Assembly: GCA_024642045.1 (NCBI GenBank)
Contig: JAHEBX010000003.1
Location: 1-55,046 of the forward strand
Source: Pseudorhodobacter sp.
GTDB taxonomy: Bacteria; Pseudomonadota; Alphaproteobacteria; Rhodobacterales; Rhodobacteraceae
Length of the DNA: 55,046 bases
Direction of reading: 5' to 3'
Shown: in pieces, positions 27,859 to 37,157 of the stretch
How positions within the stretch are numbered: position 1 is the first letter of the stretch
How the letters are laid out: each line of letters opens with the position of its first letter
Notes under the pieces: model-generated
The model's database searches: none
What the model saw: only the letters and a program-made list of their open reading frames with translations
Told to the model about the DNA's origin: nothing
Made by a program: the position numbers and the translations under genes

Positions 27859-27885
27859 AAACCCCGCCCGCGTGGCGGGGTTTTT
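27859..27885. terminator. Bidirectional intrinsic terminator between asd and the ATP-grasp gene
   Basis: AAACCCCGCC (27859-27868) pairs with GGCGGGGTTT (27874-27883) around a five-base loop and runs into TTTTT (27881-27885). The A's on the left give a T-run for leftward transcription too, so it can end both convergent genes. Confidence 0.92.
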
Positions 27886-29131
27886 AAGGCCGCCGTGCCG
27901 CCTCTACGGCGGCCAAAAAGCCTGCGAACAGCTTTGCCATCGCGGGCTTTTTGTAGGGGAACAGAACCTCGTCATCCATGTCGTGAACGATCATTGCGAC
28001 ATCCACCTCGAACACCAGCAAGCGGCCATCCGGCATTTCAGCGCAGTCGAGACCGAAATATTCCAGTCCGAACATCTGATGCAGCGCGCCAAAGGCCTTG
28101 GCGTGACGCAGGGCAAAGCTTTCATCAAAATCAGCCATCCAGGCCGCTTCTGCCGCGCGGCGTTCGGGGTGCGCCTCCATCTCGGCGTTCAGGTAATGCA
28201 CCATCCAGTTGCGCGAGCGCGCCATATGGCTGGCAAAGGGCCGCCCCTCGATCAACACAACGCGCGCCTTGTTATAATAACCGTCGGCGTCGCGATACTC
28301 CACAAAGGGCGCCGCGTAGACCTGAGCTTGTCCCGCGTGACGCAACCAGTCAGCCAGCGCGGCACGATCGGCAATTTTTGCGAGCCCGGTTCCCGCGTGG
28401 CTGCCCACGGGGCGCAGCAAAATAGGAAATTCCATCATCGTGGCTTCAGCGCCCATCGCCACTTCGATCAAGTCTTGCGCTGTGAGATGCAGCGTCGGTG
28501 GCGCGTAAATTGAGGGTACATCGGCCAGCAACCGACTGACACAGTCGCGCGTCAAAGCCGCAATCAGCGCCGCTGCGTTGTTGAAGATCGGCCCGTGCCA
28601 GCCTTCGAGCAGCCTCGCCATGCGTGCAAGAACGGTCAAATTCTGCGGCCCCTCACCGATGGCCAGAAAGGCCACGTCGTGAGCGGGCAGATCGCTCAGA
28701 TCTTCGGTTCGGGCATCGACGAAGTGCAAGATCAGGACCGCATCAGACCCGCGCAGCAGGAAATCCAACGGCACATTCGCCATGAAATCCCCGGCCGTCA
28801 CAAAGGCGAGAATGTGTGGCCCCGTGCCCAGGCCGTGCCGAATGGCAAAACTGCGCTGCACGCGAAGGGCGTTCTTTTGCATGGTCAGGCCTTCTTTGGC
28901 CAAATCGCCGCCCTGCAACTGCAAGATCGTTGCCAGATCCATCAGCGCAGCGGCATCAACCATCGGGCCATCAAGACGGCAAAGCAAATCCTGTGTCAGA
29001 TCGGAAAGATCACGGCCACCATAGGCGCGGTGAACAATCTCGCCATAGCCCAGCGTCTCGGCAGGCCAAACGGGCCACGCCGCCGCGACAGGAGCGGGCG
29101 ATGGGGGGGAAGGTTGGTCGAAGAGGTGCAT
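27884..29131 (-). CDS. RimK-like ATP-grasp protein of unknown substrate
   Basis: 415 residues, with AAGGAG before the ATG. Residues about 1-210 are a leader domain with no clear signature (it includes GPHILAFVTAGDFMANVPLDFLL). Residues about 225-410 fit an ATP-grasp domain: FPILLRPVGSHAGTGLAKI (nucleotide loop), the RVVLIEGRPFASHMARS strand pair, and FGLDCAEMPDGRLLVFEVDVAMIVHDMD. At the metal site ATP-grasp enzymes usually show E-x-N; here it is E-V-D. Such enzymes make carboxylate-amine bonds. Downstream of an aminotransferase and a TPR gene on the same strand (67- and 78-base gaps). Confidence 0.7.
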   Translation of the reverse strand: MHLFDQPSPPSPAPVAAAWPVWPAETLGYGEIVHRAYGGRDLSDLTQDLLCRLDGPMVDAAALMDLATILQLQGGDLAKEGLTMQKNALRVQRSFAIRHGLGTGPHILAFVTAGDFMANVPLDFLLRGSDAVLILHFVDARTEDLSDLPAHDVAFLAIGEGPQNLTVLARMARLLEGWHGPIFNNAAALIAALTRDCVSRLLADVPSIYAPPTLHLTAQDLIEVAMGAEATMMEFPILLRPVGSHAGTGLAKIADRAALADWLRHAGQAQVYAAPFVEYRDADGYYNKARVVLIEGRPFASHMARSRNWMVHYLNAEMEAHPERRAAEAAWMADFDESFALRHAKAFGALHQMFGLEYFGLDCAEMPDGRLLVFEVDVAMIVHDMDDEVLFPYKKPAMAKLFAGFLAAVEAARRP

Positions 29132-29198
29132 TCAAACTCCTTTGCAGCGCCGTTCTGGCATCTGCAAAGGATAGGCGCGGAGTCCTGAAGAAAGCGTT

Positions 29199-29663
29199 TC
29201 AGCTTTTGACAGCGTCCAAGGCTTTTTGAAGATCTTGAGCCTGCTCACAGTCGCCACAGAGCGACTTCAGCTTGACCAGATTCGCAAGCGCCTGCTCCAT
29301 CTTGCCGGTTTCGATGAACATCTCGCCCTGATATTCCAGCGCACCCAGATGTTCGGGGTTCAGTTTCAGCGCCGTGTCATAGGCCTTGGCCGCTTCGTCC
29401 ATCTGGCCAAGTTTGCGGTTGGCAAAGCCGCGCAGGTTCCACGCATCGGCGTATTGGGGCTGCGCTTCGGTCAATGCCACCAGGATGGGCAGGGCGCGGG
29501 CGTAATCCTCTTTATCCTTGATCAGCGCTTTGGCGGTTTCGTAATCGGCGGTGCCTTCGGTTTCGACGATATCATCCTCGGTCCCCGCGGCATAAAGCGG
29601 TTCCAATGCCATCGACAGCAAGCCGATCAGTCCAATGAAAACATACGACAACAAATGTGGCAT
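29199..29663 (-). CDS. Exported tetratricopeptide-repeat protein
   Basis: 154 residues with AGAGGAGA before the ATG. A signal peptide or membrane anchor at about 1-25 (YVFIGLIGLLSMALEPLYAAG), then at least two TPRs (ADAWNLRGFANRKLGQMDEAAKAYDTALKLNP; ALEYQGEMFIETGKMEQALANLVKLKSL) and a CGDC pair. Probably a periplasmic protein-binding scaffold; partner unknown. It sits between the aminotransferase and ATP-grasp genes on one strand. Confidence 0.82.
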   Translation of the reverse strand: MPHLLSYVFIGLIGLLSMALEPLYAAGTEDDIVETEGTADYETAKALIKDKEDYARALPILVALTEAQPQYADAWNLRGFANRKLGQMDEAAKAYDTALKLNPEHLGALEYQGEMFIETGKMEQALANLVKLKSLCGDCEQAQDLQKALDAVKS

Positions 29664-29741
29664 CTGAAAATCTCCTCTCTGATCAGCACAGAATAGCAGA
29701 TCTGTCGTCTTTTAGCGTGGCGGATTTATGGCATGAGCGGA

Positions 29742-31073
29742 TCACGCCAAGCCTTCTGCCTGCAACACCTGTCGGATCGACCGCGCGGCCTTGTCGATGA
29801 TCTCTTCCAGCTCGGCCTCGGTGGCATTATAGGGCGGGGCGAGAATCACGATATCCCCCCGCGCGCCATCCACATTGCCGCCAACCGGATAGCAGATCAG
29901 CCCGTTCGCCATTGCTTGCGCCCGCACCTTGATGAACAGTCGGCGGTCAGCGGGAAAGGGCTCTTTCGTGTCGCGATTGGCCACCAGTTCGGCGCAGATG
30001 AAATGCCCCCTGCCGCGAATGTCGCCCACGGCATCGAGCCCATCCAAAGCACTGCGCCAGTCGGCGATGAGCCGCGGGCCGTTTGTCGCCACGCGTGCCA
30101 AAAGCCCCTCGCGCGCGACGATCTTTTGCACTGCCACCCCCGCAGCACATGCTGCCGTATGCCCCGTAAACGTGTGGCCCGTTCCAAAGGCACCATCCGC
30201 GGCGCGAATGGCCTCCCAGACGCGGCTTGTGCAGATCGCAGCGCCCAGCGGCAGATAACCTGCCGCCAGACCCTTGGCGACCGACATCAGATCGGGCTCA
30301 ACGCCGTCATGCTCCAGCGCGCGCCATGTGCCGGTGCGCCCTGCACCACACATGACTTCATCGGCGATCATCAGTACGCCGTGGCGGTCGCAAATCTCGC
30401 GCACGCGGCGGGTATAGCCTTTGGGCGCGGGCACACAGCCACCTGCAGCCCCCACCACTGGCTCAAAGATGAAAGCCGCAATTGTCTCTGGCCCTGCCGC
30501 CAGAATTGCGGCCTCCAGCTCTGCCGCGCAGCGCTCGCCCAGATCGCCCTCCCCGGCAATCGGGCGATAGTCGTTGGCGGGCGAGAGCTTGATCGAAGGG
30601 ATAAACGCCCCCTCATAGGCGCGCGTCCGTTCTTCAAACCCCGAAACCCCCAGCGCCCCCAGCGTGTTGCCATGCCAGGACCGCTGACGTGAGATAAACC
30701 GCCGCCGCCCCTTTTGACCAATCGCAGTTTGATACTGCAACGCGATCTTGAGGCAGCTTTCCACTGCCTCGGACCCACCCGTCACATAGACCATCTCGCG
30801 CAGGGTGCCGCCGCAATGACCGCGGATGATCTCGGTCAGCTCCTCTAGCGCGTCGGTGGTAAAGTTATAGCGGTAGCCGTGCGCAATCGCGCCCAACTGC
30901 GCCATCACCGCCGCATTCACTTCCTCGTTTGCATGGCCCAAGCAGTAGACCGCAGGGCCACCCGACCCGTCGATATACTGCCGCCCCTCAGCATCCCAAA
31001 GGTAACTCCCCTTGGCGCGCACGACCTTGGGCAAAGAAGCCGTCGATTTCAGATGATCGGGGGACTTGGCCAT
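29742..31073 (-). CDS. Class III pyridoxal-phosphate aminotransferase
   Basis: 443 residues from MAKSPDHLKS; the open frame extends 33 codons upstream into the divergent promoter. Signatures: DGSGGPAVYCLGHANEEV, MIADEVMCGAGRTG (PLP-binding D) and LMSVAKGLAAGYLPLGAAI (Schiff-base lysine), with GTGHTFTGHTAACAAG later. Family members transfer omega-amino groups from beta-alanine, GABA, taurine or similar donors to pyruvate or glyoxylate; the donor cannot be chosen from sequence. Divergent from the MuiA-like gene. Confidence 0.92.
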   Translation of the reverse strand: MAKSPDHLKSTASLPKVVRAKGSYLWDAEGRQYIDGSGGPAVYCLGHANEEVNAAVMAQLGAIAHGYRYNFTTDALEELTEIIRGHCGGTLREMVYVTGGSEAVESCLKIALQYQTAIGQKGRRRFISRQRSWHGNTLGALGVSGFEERTRAYEGAFIPSIKLSPANDYRPIAGEGDLGERCAAELEAAILAAGPETIAAFIFEPVVGAAGGCVPAPKGYTRRVREICDRHGVLMIADEVMCGAGRTGTWRALEHDGVEPDLMSVAKGLAAGYLPLGAAICTSRVWEAIRAADGAFGTGHTFTGHTAACAAGVAVQKIVAREGLLARVATNGPRLIADWRSALDGLDAVGDIRGRGHFICAELVANRDTKEPFPADRRLFIKVRAQAMANGLICYPVGGNVDGARGDIVILAPPYNATEAELEEIIDKAARSIRQVLQAEGLA

Positions 31074-31187
31074 AATGCTCTCCTGTTTGTGACAGCTTCG
31101 CAGGGCGCTCGCATGCCGACAAGCCCCCAGAACGCTTGCCAAATCGCCTTGCACCTGACTAGCGTGGCGCATTTACAGGAGATTTCA

Positions 31188-32831
31188 ATGCACCGCTTTT
31201 CTATTGCCCTGCTTGTCACCACCGCGCTCAGCTCGCCGGCATTGGCTGATACTATTCTTGCCCAAAGCCATATCACATCTGTCACCGTCTACCCCCAAGG
31301 CGCGCAAGTCACACGCGAAGTCACCTTTACCGCCGCCGTTGGTCCGCATGACCTGCTGATCACGGATCTGCCCGCCGAGACCGAGCCCACCTTGATCCGC
31401 CTTGCCTCGCCCGACCTTGATTTGGGTGCCTTTGCACTGCGCAGTGACCGCTTGCCGCCGCGTGCTGATCCCAACGCGCCCGAGATCGTCGCCGCCAAAG
31501 CCGCGGTCGAGACTGCCGAGGCAGGCGTCCGCACGGCGCAAGCCACTATCGACGCGATCAACGCCCGCATCGAAGCCGCTCAGGCACAGATAAGCTTCCT
31601 TGCCGCCATTAAACCCGAAGGCGCCGCCATTACCGTCGAAACCCTCACGGCCCTTGCCCAAACAGTGGGCGCGCAGACCCTCGCGGCCCGCGACGTGGCC
31701 TTGGCTGCCAAGGCTGACCTGCCGGCGGCGCAAAAGGCTTTGGAAGACGCACAAAAATCGCTGAGCGATGCGCAGGCCGCCCGTGATGCTCTCTCTCAGG
31801 GTGATACGAACTACACGGCGCTCTCGGTCGCCATTGACGCCTCTGCCGCAGGCGAGGCCCATATCACCTTGACCCATTATGTCCCTGACGCCACATGGTC
31901 GCCTGTCTATGACATGACGTTGGACCGCACAGCGCCAAGCCTGAAAATCGACCGCGGCGTTCTCGTCACCCAATATTCCGGCGAGGATTGGGCCAGCGTC
32001 GATCTGATCCTCTCGACCGCCAAGCCTTCGGATCAATCTGCGCCGAGCGAACTTTGGCCAGCGCTGCGCAGCGTCATTGATCCCAAAGCTACGCCCGAAC
32101 CAGAGGGCGACATGGGCGGCATGGCCGAGCCGATGATGGAACCCGCAATCGTGGCAGATGCAGCACCCAGTCCAAAGCGTGTGGGCATGACGCTTTCGGC
32201 CGCACGCATGATGCAGGGGGAAACAGTGGTCTATCACTACCCCACCGCCGTCAGTGTGGCGACGGGGGTGGAAAACCTGCGTTTGGCCTTGGACTCGCTG
32301 ACGATGAAGCCACAGATCGAGGCGCGTGCCGTGCCGTCTCGGGATAAAACGGCTTTTCTGATGGCCCGTTTCACCAACGATAGCCCCGAGCTTTTGCTGC
32401 CCGGCACCGCCTTTCTCTACCGCGATTCGGCTCTTGTCGGCGGCACGGATTTTGCGGGCCTTGCCTCGGGGGCCAAGGCCGATATCGGCTTTGGCGCGAT
32501 CGAAGGCCTGCGCCTGAAACGCAGTATGCCGGAACGTTCTACCGGTGGTCGGGGCTTTATCTCGACCTCGACAGAACAACAGGAAACCGCCGTCCTCAGT
32601 GTGGAAAACCTGACGACCGAGGCCTGGCCCATCCGCGTGCTCGACCAGATACCCTATTCCGAACAGGATGAACTGGCGATCAGCTATCGGGCTGACCCTG
32701 CCGCGACCGAAGAGAATTACGACGATCAACGCGGCATTCTGTCGTGGCAGTTCGACCTACCTGCGGGTGAGAAAAAGGAGATCACGCTGAGCCAGAAACT
32801 CAACTGGCCTGAAGGCAAGATTTTGCAATAA
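31188..32831 (+). CDS. Mucoidy inhibitor MuiA family protein (DUF4140/DUF4139)
   Basis: 547 residues from MHRFSIALLVTTALSSPALA, a signal peptide, with an AGGAG upstream. An N-terminal DUF4140-like domain (about 25-115, SVTVYPQGAQVTREVTF), an alanine-rich coiled coil (about 100-200), then a DUF4139 beta domain to the end (YVPDATWSPVYDMTLD, GVLVTQYSGEDWASVDLILSTAKP, DLPAGEKKEITLSQKLNWPEGK). MuiA was named for an effect on exopolysaccharide in Acinetobacter; the mechanism is unknown. Likely periplasmic. Confidence 0.88.
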   Translation: MHRFSIALLVTTALSSPALADTILAQSHITSVTVYPQGAQVTREVTFTAAVGPHDLLITDLPAETEPTLIRLASPDLDLGAFALRSDRLPPRADPNAPEIVAAKAAVETAEAGVRTAQATIDAINARIEAAQAQISFLAAIKPEGAAITVETLTALAQTVGAQTLAARDVALAAKADLPAAQKALEDAQKSLSDAQAARDALSQGDTNYTALSVAIDASAAGEAHITLTHYVPDATWSPVYDMTLDRTAPSLKIDRGVLVTQYSGEDWASVDLILSTAKPSDQSAPSELWPALRSVIDPKATPEPEGDMGGMAEPMMEPAIVADAAPSPKRVGMTLSAARMMQGETVVYHYPTAVSVATGVENLRLALDSLTMKPQIEARAVPSRDKTAFLMARFTNDSPELLLPGTAFLYRDSALVGGTDFAGLASGAKADIGFGAIEGLRLKRSMPERSTGGRGFISTSTEQQETAVLSVENLTTEAWPIRVLDQIPYSEQDELAISYRADPAATEENYDDQRGILSWQFDLPAGEKKEITLSQKLNWPEGKILQ

Positions 32832-32835
32832 CAGC

Positions 32836-32868
32836 AAAAAACGCTGCGCGGGATTATGCCTCGCGCAG
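32836..32868 (-). terminator. Intrinsic terminator of the YcaQ-like gene, overlapping its stop
   Basis: Read leftward, CTGCGCG (complement of 32862-32868) pairs with CGCGCAG (complement of 32844-32850), and two bases later comes a run of six T's (32841-32836). The 5' arm lies in the last codons of the gene, so the terminator is built partly from coding sequence. Confidence 0.85.
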
Positions 32869-34050
32869 CCAGCCGTCTTGATACTCAAGCCGGTCACAGC
32901 CAGAAAACGTGACCCACCGCGTCAATTCGGACTCGAGCTTTTTCAGCCTTTGCACGCCAAATTTCATGCCCTTTTCGGGCCAAAGCGCCTTGACCCGCAG
33001 CACCCCCTCATCTCGAAACGCCTTGACATCAATCCGCCCGACCAAACGATCGCCTTCCAAAATCGGAAAGACATAATAGCCATAAACCCGCTTCGGCTCG
33101 GGTACGAAGACTTCGATCCTGTAATAGAAACCGAACAGAAATTCGGCGCGTGCGCGGTCGCGCAGGGCGGGGTCAAAAGGCGACATGATCCGCAGTCGTG
33201 GGGTCACCTCGGGGGCTGCCTTGGCCTCGGTGATCACATCGGGCCGCGCAAAGCTGCGCTTGCGCGCGCCATCGGCACCTTCGACCTCGATTTCGACAAT
33301 CTCGTTGCGCTTGAGGGCGGCTGCGACCCAAATCTTGACCTCATCCGGCCGCAAGCAATGCCAATAGCCGCGCAGTTCCTTGGCATCTGCAAAGCCCAAT
33401 TGATCCAGCGCGGAGGCGCAGGCCCAGTCGACCATCGTCGCCTCATCGGGCGCAGGGCCGCGGTGATGGTCGGGGATCACCCGTTCGGTGAGATCGTAGA
33501 CCTTTTGAAACCCGTCCCGCCGCGATATCGCCAACTGTCCGGTGCGCCAAAGCCACTCCAGCGCGGTTTTGCTGGGGTGCCAGTCCCACCATCCGCCCTT
33601 GCCACGCGCCTCGCCCTGGCCAACGTCGGTGCTGGTGACCGGCCCATCGGCCTCAATCCGGCGCAGAATTGTCTCGAACTGTGCCTCGTAGCCGTCGCGA
33701 AACCACGCCTTCCAGTTGCCACGGAGCCGCTCGGCATCGCGTTCGAATCGGTGTTGCCAGATCGGATGCAGCGCGACGGGCAGGATCGAGGCATCGTGGG
33801 TCCAATGTTCAAACAGCCGGCGATCGCGTTCCAGCAACGTCTTTAACGCTTCGGGCTTGTAAGACTGTCGTCGGCTGAACAGGATCATGTGATGCGCGCG
33901 CGCGACGGTGTTGATGCTGTCGACCTGCACAAATCCGATCCTGCCGATCAGGTCTGCCAAATGCTGCCCAGATGCGGGCCCCGTGAGGGCCTCTGCCAAA
34001 GCATGACGATGCAGAAACAGGCGTCTGGCAAGTGGATTTTCAAGCAACAT
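32854..34050 (-). CDS. YcaQ/AlkZ-type winged-helix DNA glycosylase
   Basis: 398 residues. The N-terminal half has the HTH_42 fold with the Q-x-D motif (Q42, D44 in FVQVDSINTVARAHH) that distinguishes YcaQ from AlkZ (Q-x-Q). HWTHDASILPVALHPIW and GKGGWWDWHPSKTALEWLWRTGQL follow. The C-terminal part (PRLRIMSPFDPALRDR, GYYVFPILEGDRLVGRIDVK) is typical. These enzymes unhook interstrand cross-links and remove alkylated bases. Co-directional with the desaturase upstream (44-base gap); its terminator overlaps the stop. Confidence 0.9.
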   Translation of the reverse strand: MLLENPLARRLFLHRHALAEALTGPASGQHLADLIGRIGFVQVDSINTVARAHHMILFSRRQSYKPEALKTLLERDRRLFEHWTHDASILPVALHPIWQHRFERDAERLRGNWKAWFRDGYEAQFETILRRIEADGPVTSTDVGQGEARGKGGWWDWHPSKTALEWLWRTGQLAISRRDGFQKVYDLTERVIPDHHRGPAPDEATMVDWACASALDQLGFADAKELRGYWHCLRPDEVKIWVAAALKRNEIVEIEVEGADGARKRSFARPDVITEAKAAPEVTPRLRIMSPFDPALRDRARAEFLFGFYYRIEVFVPEPKRVYGYYVFPILEGDRLVGRIDVKAFRDEGVLRVKALWPEKGMKFGVQRLKKLESELTRWVTFSGCDRLEYQDGWLREA

Positions 34051-34094
34051 CGCGACAGGCTAGCAGCGCGGTGCCGTGCCGCCAAGCCCGTTGA

Positions 34095-35126
34095 TCAGGC
34101 CAGACCGTACAGCCGCTTTGCCTCACGGAAGGACAGCAGCTTTTGCAGCTTTTCATCCCACAGATGCAGGTTAACCGACTTAAAGCTTTCCATAATGGTC
34201 AAACGCTGCGCCTCGGCCAAGGCAGCATTGTCGCGCAGCACTTCGGGCAGGCGATAGAAAGGGATGCGGCTGTAGAGATGGTGCACGTGATGGATGCCGA
34301 TATTCGCGCTCATCCAGCGAAGGGGTTGCGGCAGAACGTAGTGCGACGACCCTTCAAGTGCGGCCTCGTGCAATTGCCAGTTTTCAGTCTTGGACCAATG
34401 GGTTTCTTCAAACTGATGCTGGACATAGAACAGCCAGACCCCAACCGTGCCGGCAATCACCGAGGTCGGCAGATAGATCAGCAGTACAGGCATAAATCCG
34501 CCCAGATAAATGATCAGCCCCAACAGGATAGCGATCATCGCATTGGTCCCCATTGCGCTGGTCCAATAGCGCCAGCCTGATTTCATCAGGCCCAGCGGCA
34601 GGCGATTTTGCAGGATGAACAAATAGCTTGGCCCGAGCACGAACAGCACCAGCGGGTGACGATAAAGCCGATACATGAAACGGCCAAAGGGTGTGCGGGC
34701 GCGGTATTCCTCGACGGTCAGGGTCAGCACATCGCCGATGCCGCGCTGGTCAAGGTTGCCGTGATGCGAATGGTGGATCGAATGCGTGCGACGCCAGACG
34801 TCATAAGGGGTCAATGTCAGCACACCAAGACAGCGGCCGACCCAATCCTGAGCCTTGCGATTGTCGAAATATGAGGCATGGCCGCAATCGTGCTGGATCA
34901 CAAAGATCCGCACCAGAAACAGCCCGTTCAGCATCGCGATCGCAAAGGCCAGCCAATAGCTGATCGACAAAGACGCCCAAGCCAGGCCCCAAAGCATCAC
35001 AAAGGGAACAAGGGTTGCGACCAGTTCGAAAACACTGCGGCGAGTGGACGGCTGGCGATACTTTGCCAGAACCAGAACCCAATCCTTCGCAGAACGCACT
35101 TGCGCGGCCTTTTCCGAAGTTGTCAT
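34095..35126 (-). CDS. Membrane fatty acid desaturase
   Basis: 343 residues with four or more hydrophobic segments. The three histidine boxes of di-iron acyl desaturases are present: HDCGH (about 85-89), HSIHHSHH (about 120-127) and GIHHVHH (about 275-281). Membrane enzyme introducing double bonds into acyl chains, relevant to fluidity; substrate and regiochemistry unknown. It starts after a weak AGAAAG site and is followed by the YcaQ-like gene. Confidence 0.93.
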   Translation of the reverse strand: MTTSEKAAQVRSAKDWVLVLAKYRQPSTRRSVFELVATLVPFVMLWGLAWASLSISYWLAFAIAMLNGLFLVRIFVIQHDCGHASYFDNRKAQDWVGRCLGVLTLTPYDVWRRTHSIHHSHHGNLDQRGIGDVLTLTVEEYRARTPFGRFMYRLYRHPLVLFVLGPSYLFILQNRLPLGLMKSGWRYWTSAMGTNAMIAILLGLIIYLGGFMPVLLIYLPTSVIAGTVGVWLFYVQHQFEETHWSKTENWQLHEAALEGSSHYVLPQPLRWMSANIGIHHVHHLYSRIPFYRLPEVLRDNAALAEAQRLTIMESFKSVNLHLWDEKLQKLLSFREAKRLYGLA

Positions 35127-35281
35127 CTTTCTGCCCTACCCTCTGACCGGTTTTTTGCCGGCGGCGAAAGCACCCTTTGGGGATGCCTATTGTTGTTTGG
35201 GTTGCCTTAGATTGACGCAACCTTATTACGAAACCTTTAACGCCTTGTCGGGAGTGACACCAGCTTTTCGTTTAGTCTCGC

Positions 35282-35323
35282 GCCAAAATGCCACAAGGCA
35301 GTGGGTTTCGGACACATTTTGGC
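35282..35323. repeat. 9-bp inverted repeat after rlmN
   Basis: GCCAAAATG (35282-35290) and CATTTTGGC (35315-35323) are perfect inverted copies 24 bases apart, ending 16 bases past the rlmN stop. On the rlmN strand no T-run follows. It may be a weak terminator or 3'-end hairpin, or an operator for the desaturase gene 156 bases away. Confidence 0.4.
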
Positions 35324-35339
35324 ACAAGGTTTTGCGCCT

Positions 35340-36506
35340 TTAGCCCTGAACAGCGGCCTTGGCCGTGGATTTGCGCTGTTTTTCGGTGGCGGATTTCAAC
35401 TGACCACAGGCAGCCATGATATCCTCGCCGCGTGGCGTGCGGATCGGGCTGGCATAGCCTGCGTGGTATATGATGTCAGCAAAGGCATGAATACGATTGC
35501 CAGAGGATCGTTTATAGGGCGCGCCGGGCCACTCGTTAAAGGGAATCAGATTGACCTTTGCTGGAATGCCGCGCAGCAGTTCGACCAGCCGATGCGCGTC
35601 TTCCTTGCTGTCGTTCACATGATCGAGCATGACATATTCAAAGGTGATCCGCTCGGAGTTCGACAGGCCGGGATAGTCGCGCAGGGCATCCAGCAGCGTC
35701 GCGATGTTCCATTTCTTGTTGATCGGCACCAGTTGGTCGCGCACCTCGTCGGTGGTGGCATGGAAAGACACCGCCAGAAGGCAGCCGATTTCCTCGGCGG
35801 TGCGGGCAATTTCCGGCACAACGCCCGAAGTGGACAGCGTGATGCGGCGGCGGCCCAGTGCGATTCCTTCGCCGTCCATCACCACCTTCATCGCGTCCCG
35901 GACGTTTTCGAAATTATACAAAGGCTCGCCCATGCCCATCAGCACGATGTTGCTGACCAGTCGCGTCTCATTCTTTGGCGCACCCTGCACCGGCCACTCG
36001 CCCAGATCATCGCGCGCCAGCATGACCTGGCCGACGATCTCGGCCGCCGTCAGGTTTCGCACCAGTTTTTGCGTGCCGGTATGGCAGAACGAACAGGTCA
36101 GGGTGCAGCCGACCTGGCTTGAGATGCACAACGTGCCGCGATCGGTTTCGGGGATGTAGACCACCTCGACCTCGTGTCCGCCGGCGATGCGCACCAGATA
36201 TTTGCGGGTGCCGTCCTCGGAGACCTGCTTGGTCACGACTTCGGGAACTTCAAGCACGAAATTCTCGGCCAGCATGGCGCGATAGTCTTTCGCCAGATTG
36301 GTCATCGCTTCAAAATCGCGCACACCCCAGTGATAGACCCACTGCCAGACCTGACCGACCCGCATCTTGGCCTGCTTTTCCGAGGTGCCGGCCGCGATCA
36401 GGGCCGCGCGCATCTGGTCGCGAGTCATGCCGACCAGATTGGCTTTGCCGCCCTCGGGCAGCTTGCGCGGAATGGTCAGAACGTCTTGGGTGATCGGGGC
36501 GGTCAT
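35340..36506 (-). CDS. rlmN: 23S rRNA (adenine-2503-C2) methyltransferase RlmN
   Basis: 388 residues from [15 protein letters not shown], with AAGGA upstream; the open frame extends 23 codons into non-conserved sequence. Radical-SAM cluster [11 protein letters not shown] (C134, C138, C141), the N-terminal [23 protein letters not shown] domain, and [22 protein letters not shown] and [12 protein letters not shown]. It methylates A2503 of 23S rRNA and A37 of some tRNAs and helps translation accuracy. Downstream (leftward) is the desaturase gene, beyond a 213-base gap. Confidence 0.97.
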   Translation of the reverse strand: MTAPITQDVLTIPRKLPEGGKANLVGMTRDQMRAALIAAGTSEKQAKMRVGQVWQWVYHWGVRDFEAMTNLAKDYRAMLAENFVLEVPEVVTKQVSEDGTRKYLVRIAGGHEVEVVYIPETDRGTLCISSQVGCTLTCSFCHTGTQKLVRNLTAAEIVGQVMLARDDLGEWPVQGAPKNETRLVSNIVLMGMGEPLYNFENVRDAMKVVMDGEGIALGRRRITLSTSGVVPEIARTAEEIGCLLAVSFHATTDEVRDQLVPINKKWNIATLLDALRDYPGLSNSERITFEYVMLDHVNDSKEDAHRLVELLRGIPAKVNLIPFNEWPGAPYKRSSGNRIHAFADIIYHAGYASPIRTPRGEDIMAACGQLKSATEKQRKSTAKAAVQG

Positions 36507-36573
36507 AGCAGAATCCTTGCGCTGGATGCGCTGATATAGGAGGTTTTCGATTGAAATAAAACGGGTGGAATGC

Positions 36574-36605
36574 AAAACGCCCCGACGCTGTGCGCGGGGC
36601 GTTTT
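36574..36605. terminator. Intrinsic terminator of the IalB-like gene
   Basis: AAAACGCCCCG (36574-36584) pairs with CGGGGCGTTTT (36595-36605), and a further CGC/GCG pairing in the loop lengthens the hairpin. Leftward transcription ends in TTTT. It lies 21 bases past the IalB-like stop and 68 before the rlmN start. Confidence 0.9.
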
Positions 36606-36626
36606 GAACTCCGGTTTAACGCTAGG

Positions 36627-37157
36627 TCAGCCGCACTGCTTGGCGGCTTCTTCCATTGCGGCAGTAAAGCCGCGCAAACTGAAGGTATCCTGAGTCTGGG
36701 TGCCCTTTGCCGAATGCGCAGTCAGCACGGCGGTGCTGCCTTTTTTCAGCGACGCCAGGATCGCGGCGTCATCGCCAGCGGTTCCCGGCCAAGCCCATTC
36801 GCCATCGGTGAACAGATCAAAGCTGTTGCCGTCGATCTTGACGTTCACCGTAGAACCGCCCGCAAACGGATAACCGCCCGAGAACGAAATCTCGCCCGCA
36901 GCACCCGGACGGAAGGTGACGAACAACAAAATGTCACCGCGGCGCACCGAAACCGGCTGGCCGTCTTTGGTGTTCACGGTTTCCTTGGGGCTCGAGACGC
37001 CCCAGCATTCCTTGGGGTCTTTTTCAGCAAAGACGCTCCAATCGGTCATCGTCGCGACGCGGTTGGTCGATTCCTGGGCAAAGCCAGTCGAGCCCGCCCC
37101 CAGTGCCATCACGGAGATCATCGCAGCAAAGCCTGCGCGCGTCATCCAGCTTGTCAT
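36627..37157 (-). CDS. Invasion-associated locus B (IalB) family exported protein
   Basis: 176 residues from MTSWMTRAGFAAMISVMALG, a signal peptide cleaved near GFAQ. The body fits the IalB domain: DWSVFAEKDPKECWGVS with a conserved cysteine, a beta-rich middle (ILLFVTFRPGAAGEISFSGGYPF), FDLFTDGEWAWPG, and a C-terminal cysteine (KQCG) that probably pairs with the first. IalB helps Bartonella enter red cells, but free-living alphaproteobacteria carry many homologs of unknown periplasmic role. Divergent from the asparaginase gene. Confidence 0.87.
   Translation of the reverse strand: MTSWMTRAGFAAMISVMALGAGSTGFAQESTNRVATMTDWSVFAEKDPKECWGVSSPKETVNTKDGQPVSVRRGDILLFVTFRPGAAGEISFSGGYPFAGGSTVNVKIDGNSFDLFTDGEWAWPGTAGDDAAILASLKKGSTAVLTAHSAKGTQTQDTFSLRGFTAAMEEAAKQCG

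Noticed and set aside
31185-32729. Long open frame (514 codons) antisense to the MuiA-like gene
   Set aside because: It lies wholly opposite a gene with a signal peptide and known domains, has no domain itself, and is a usual by-product of high-GC codon use.
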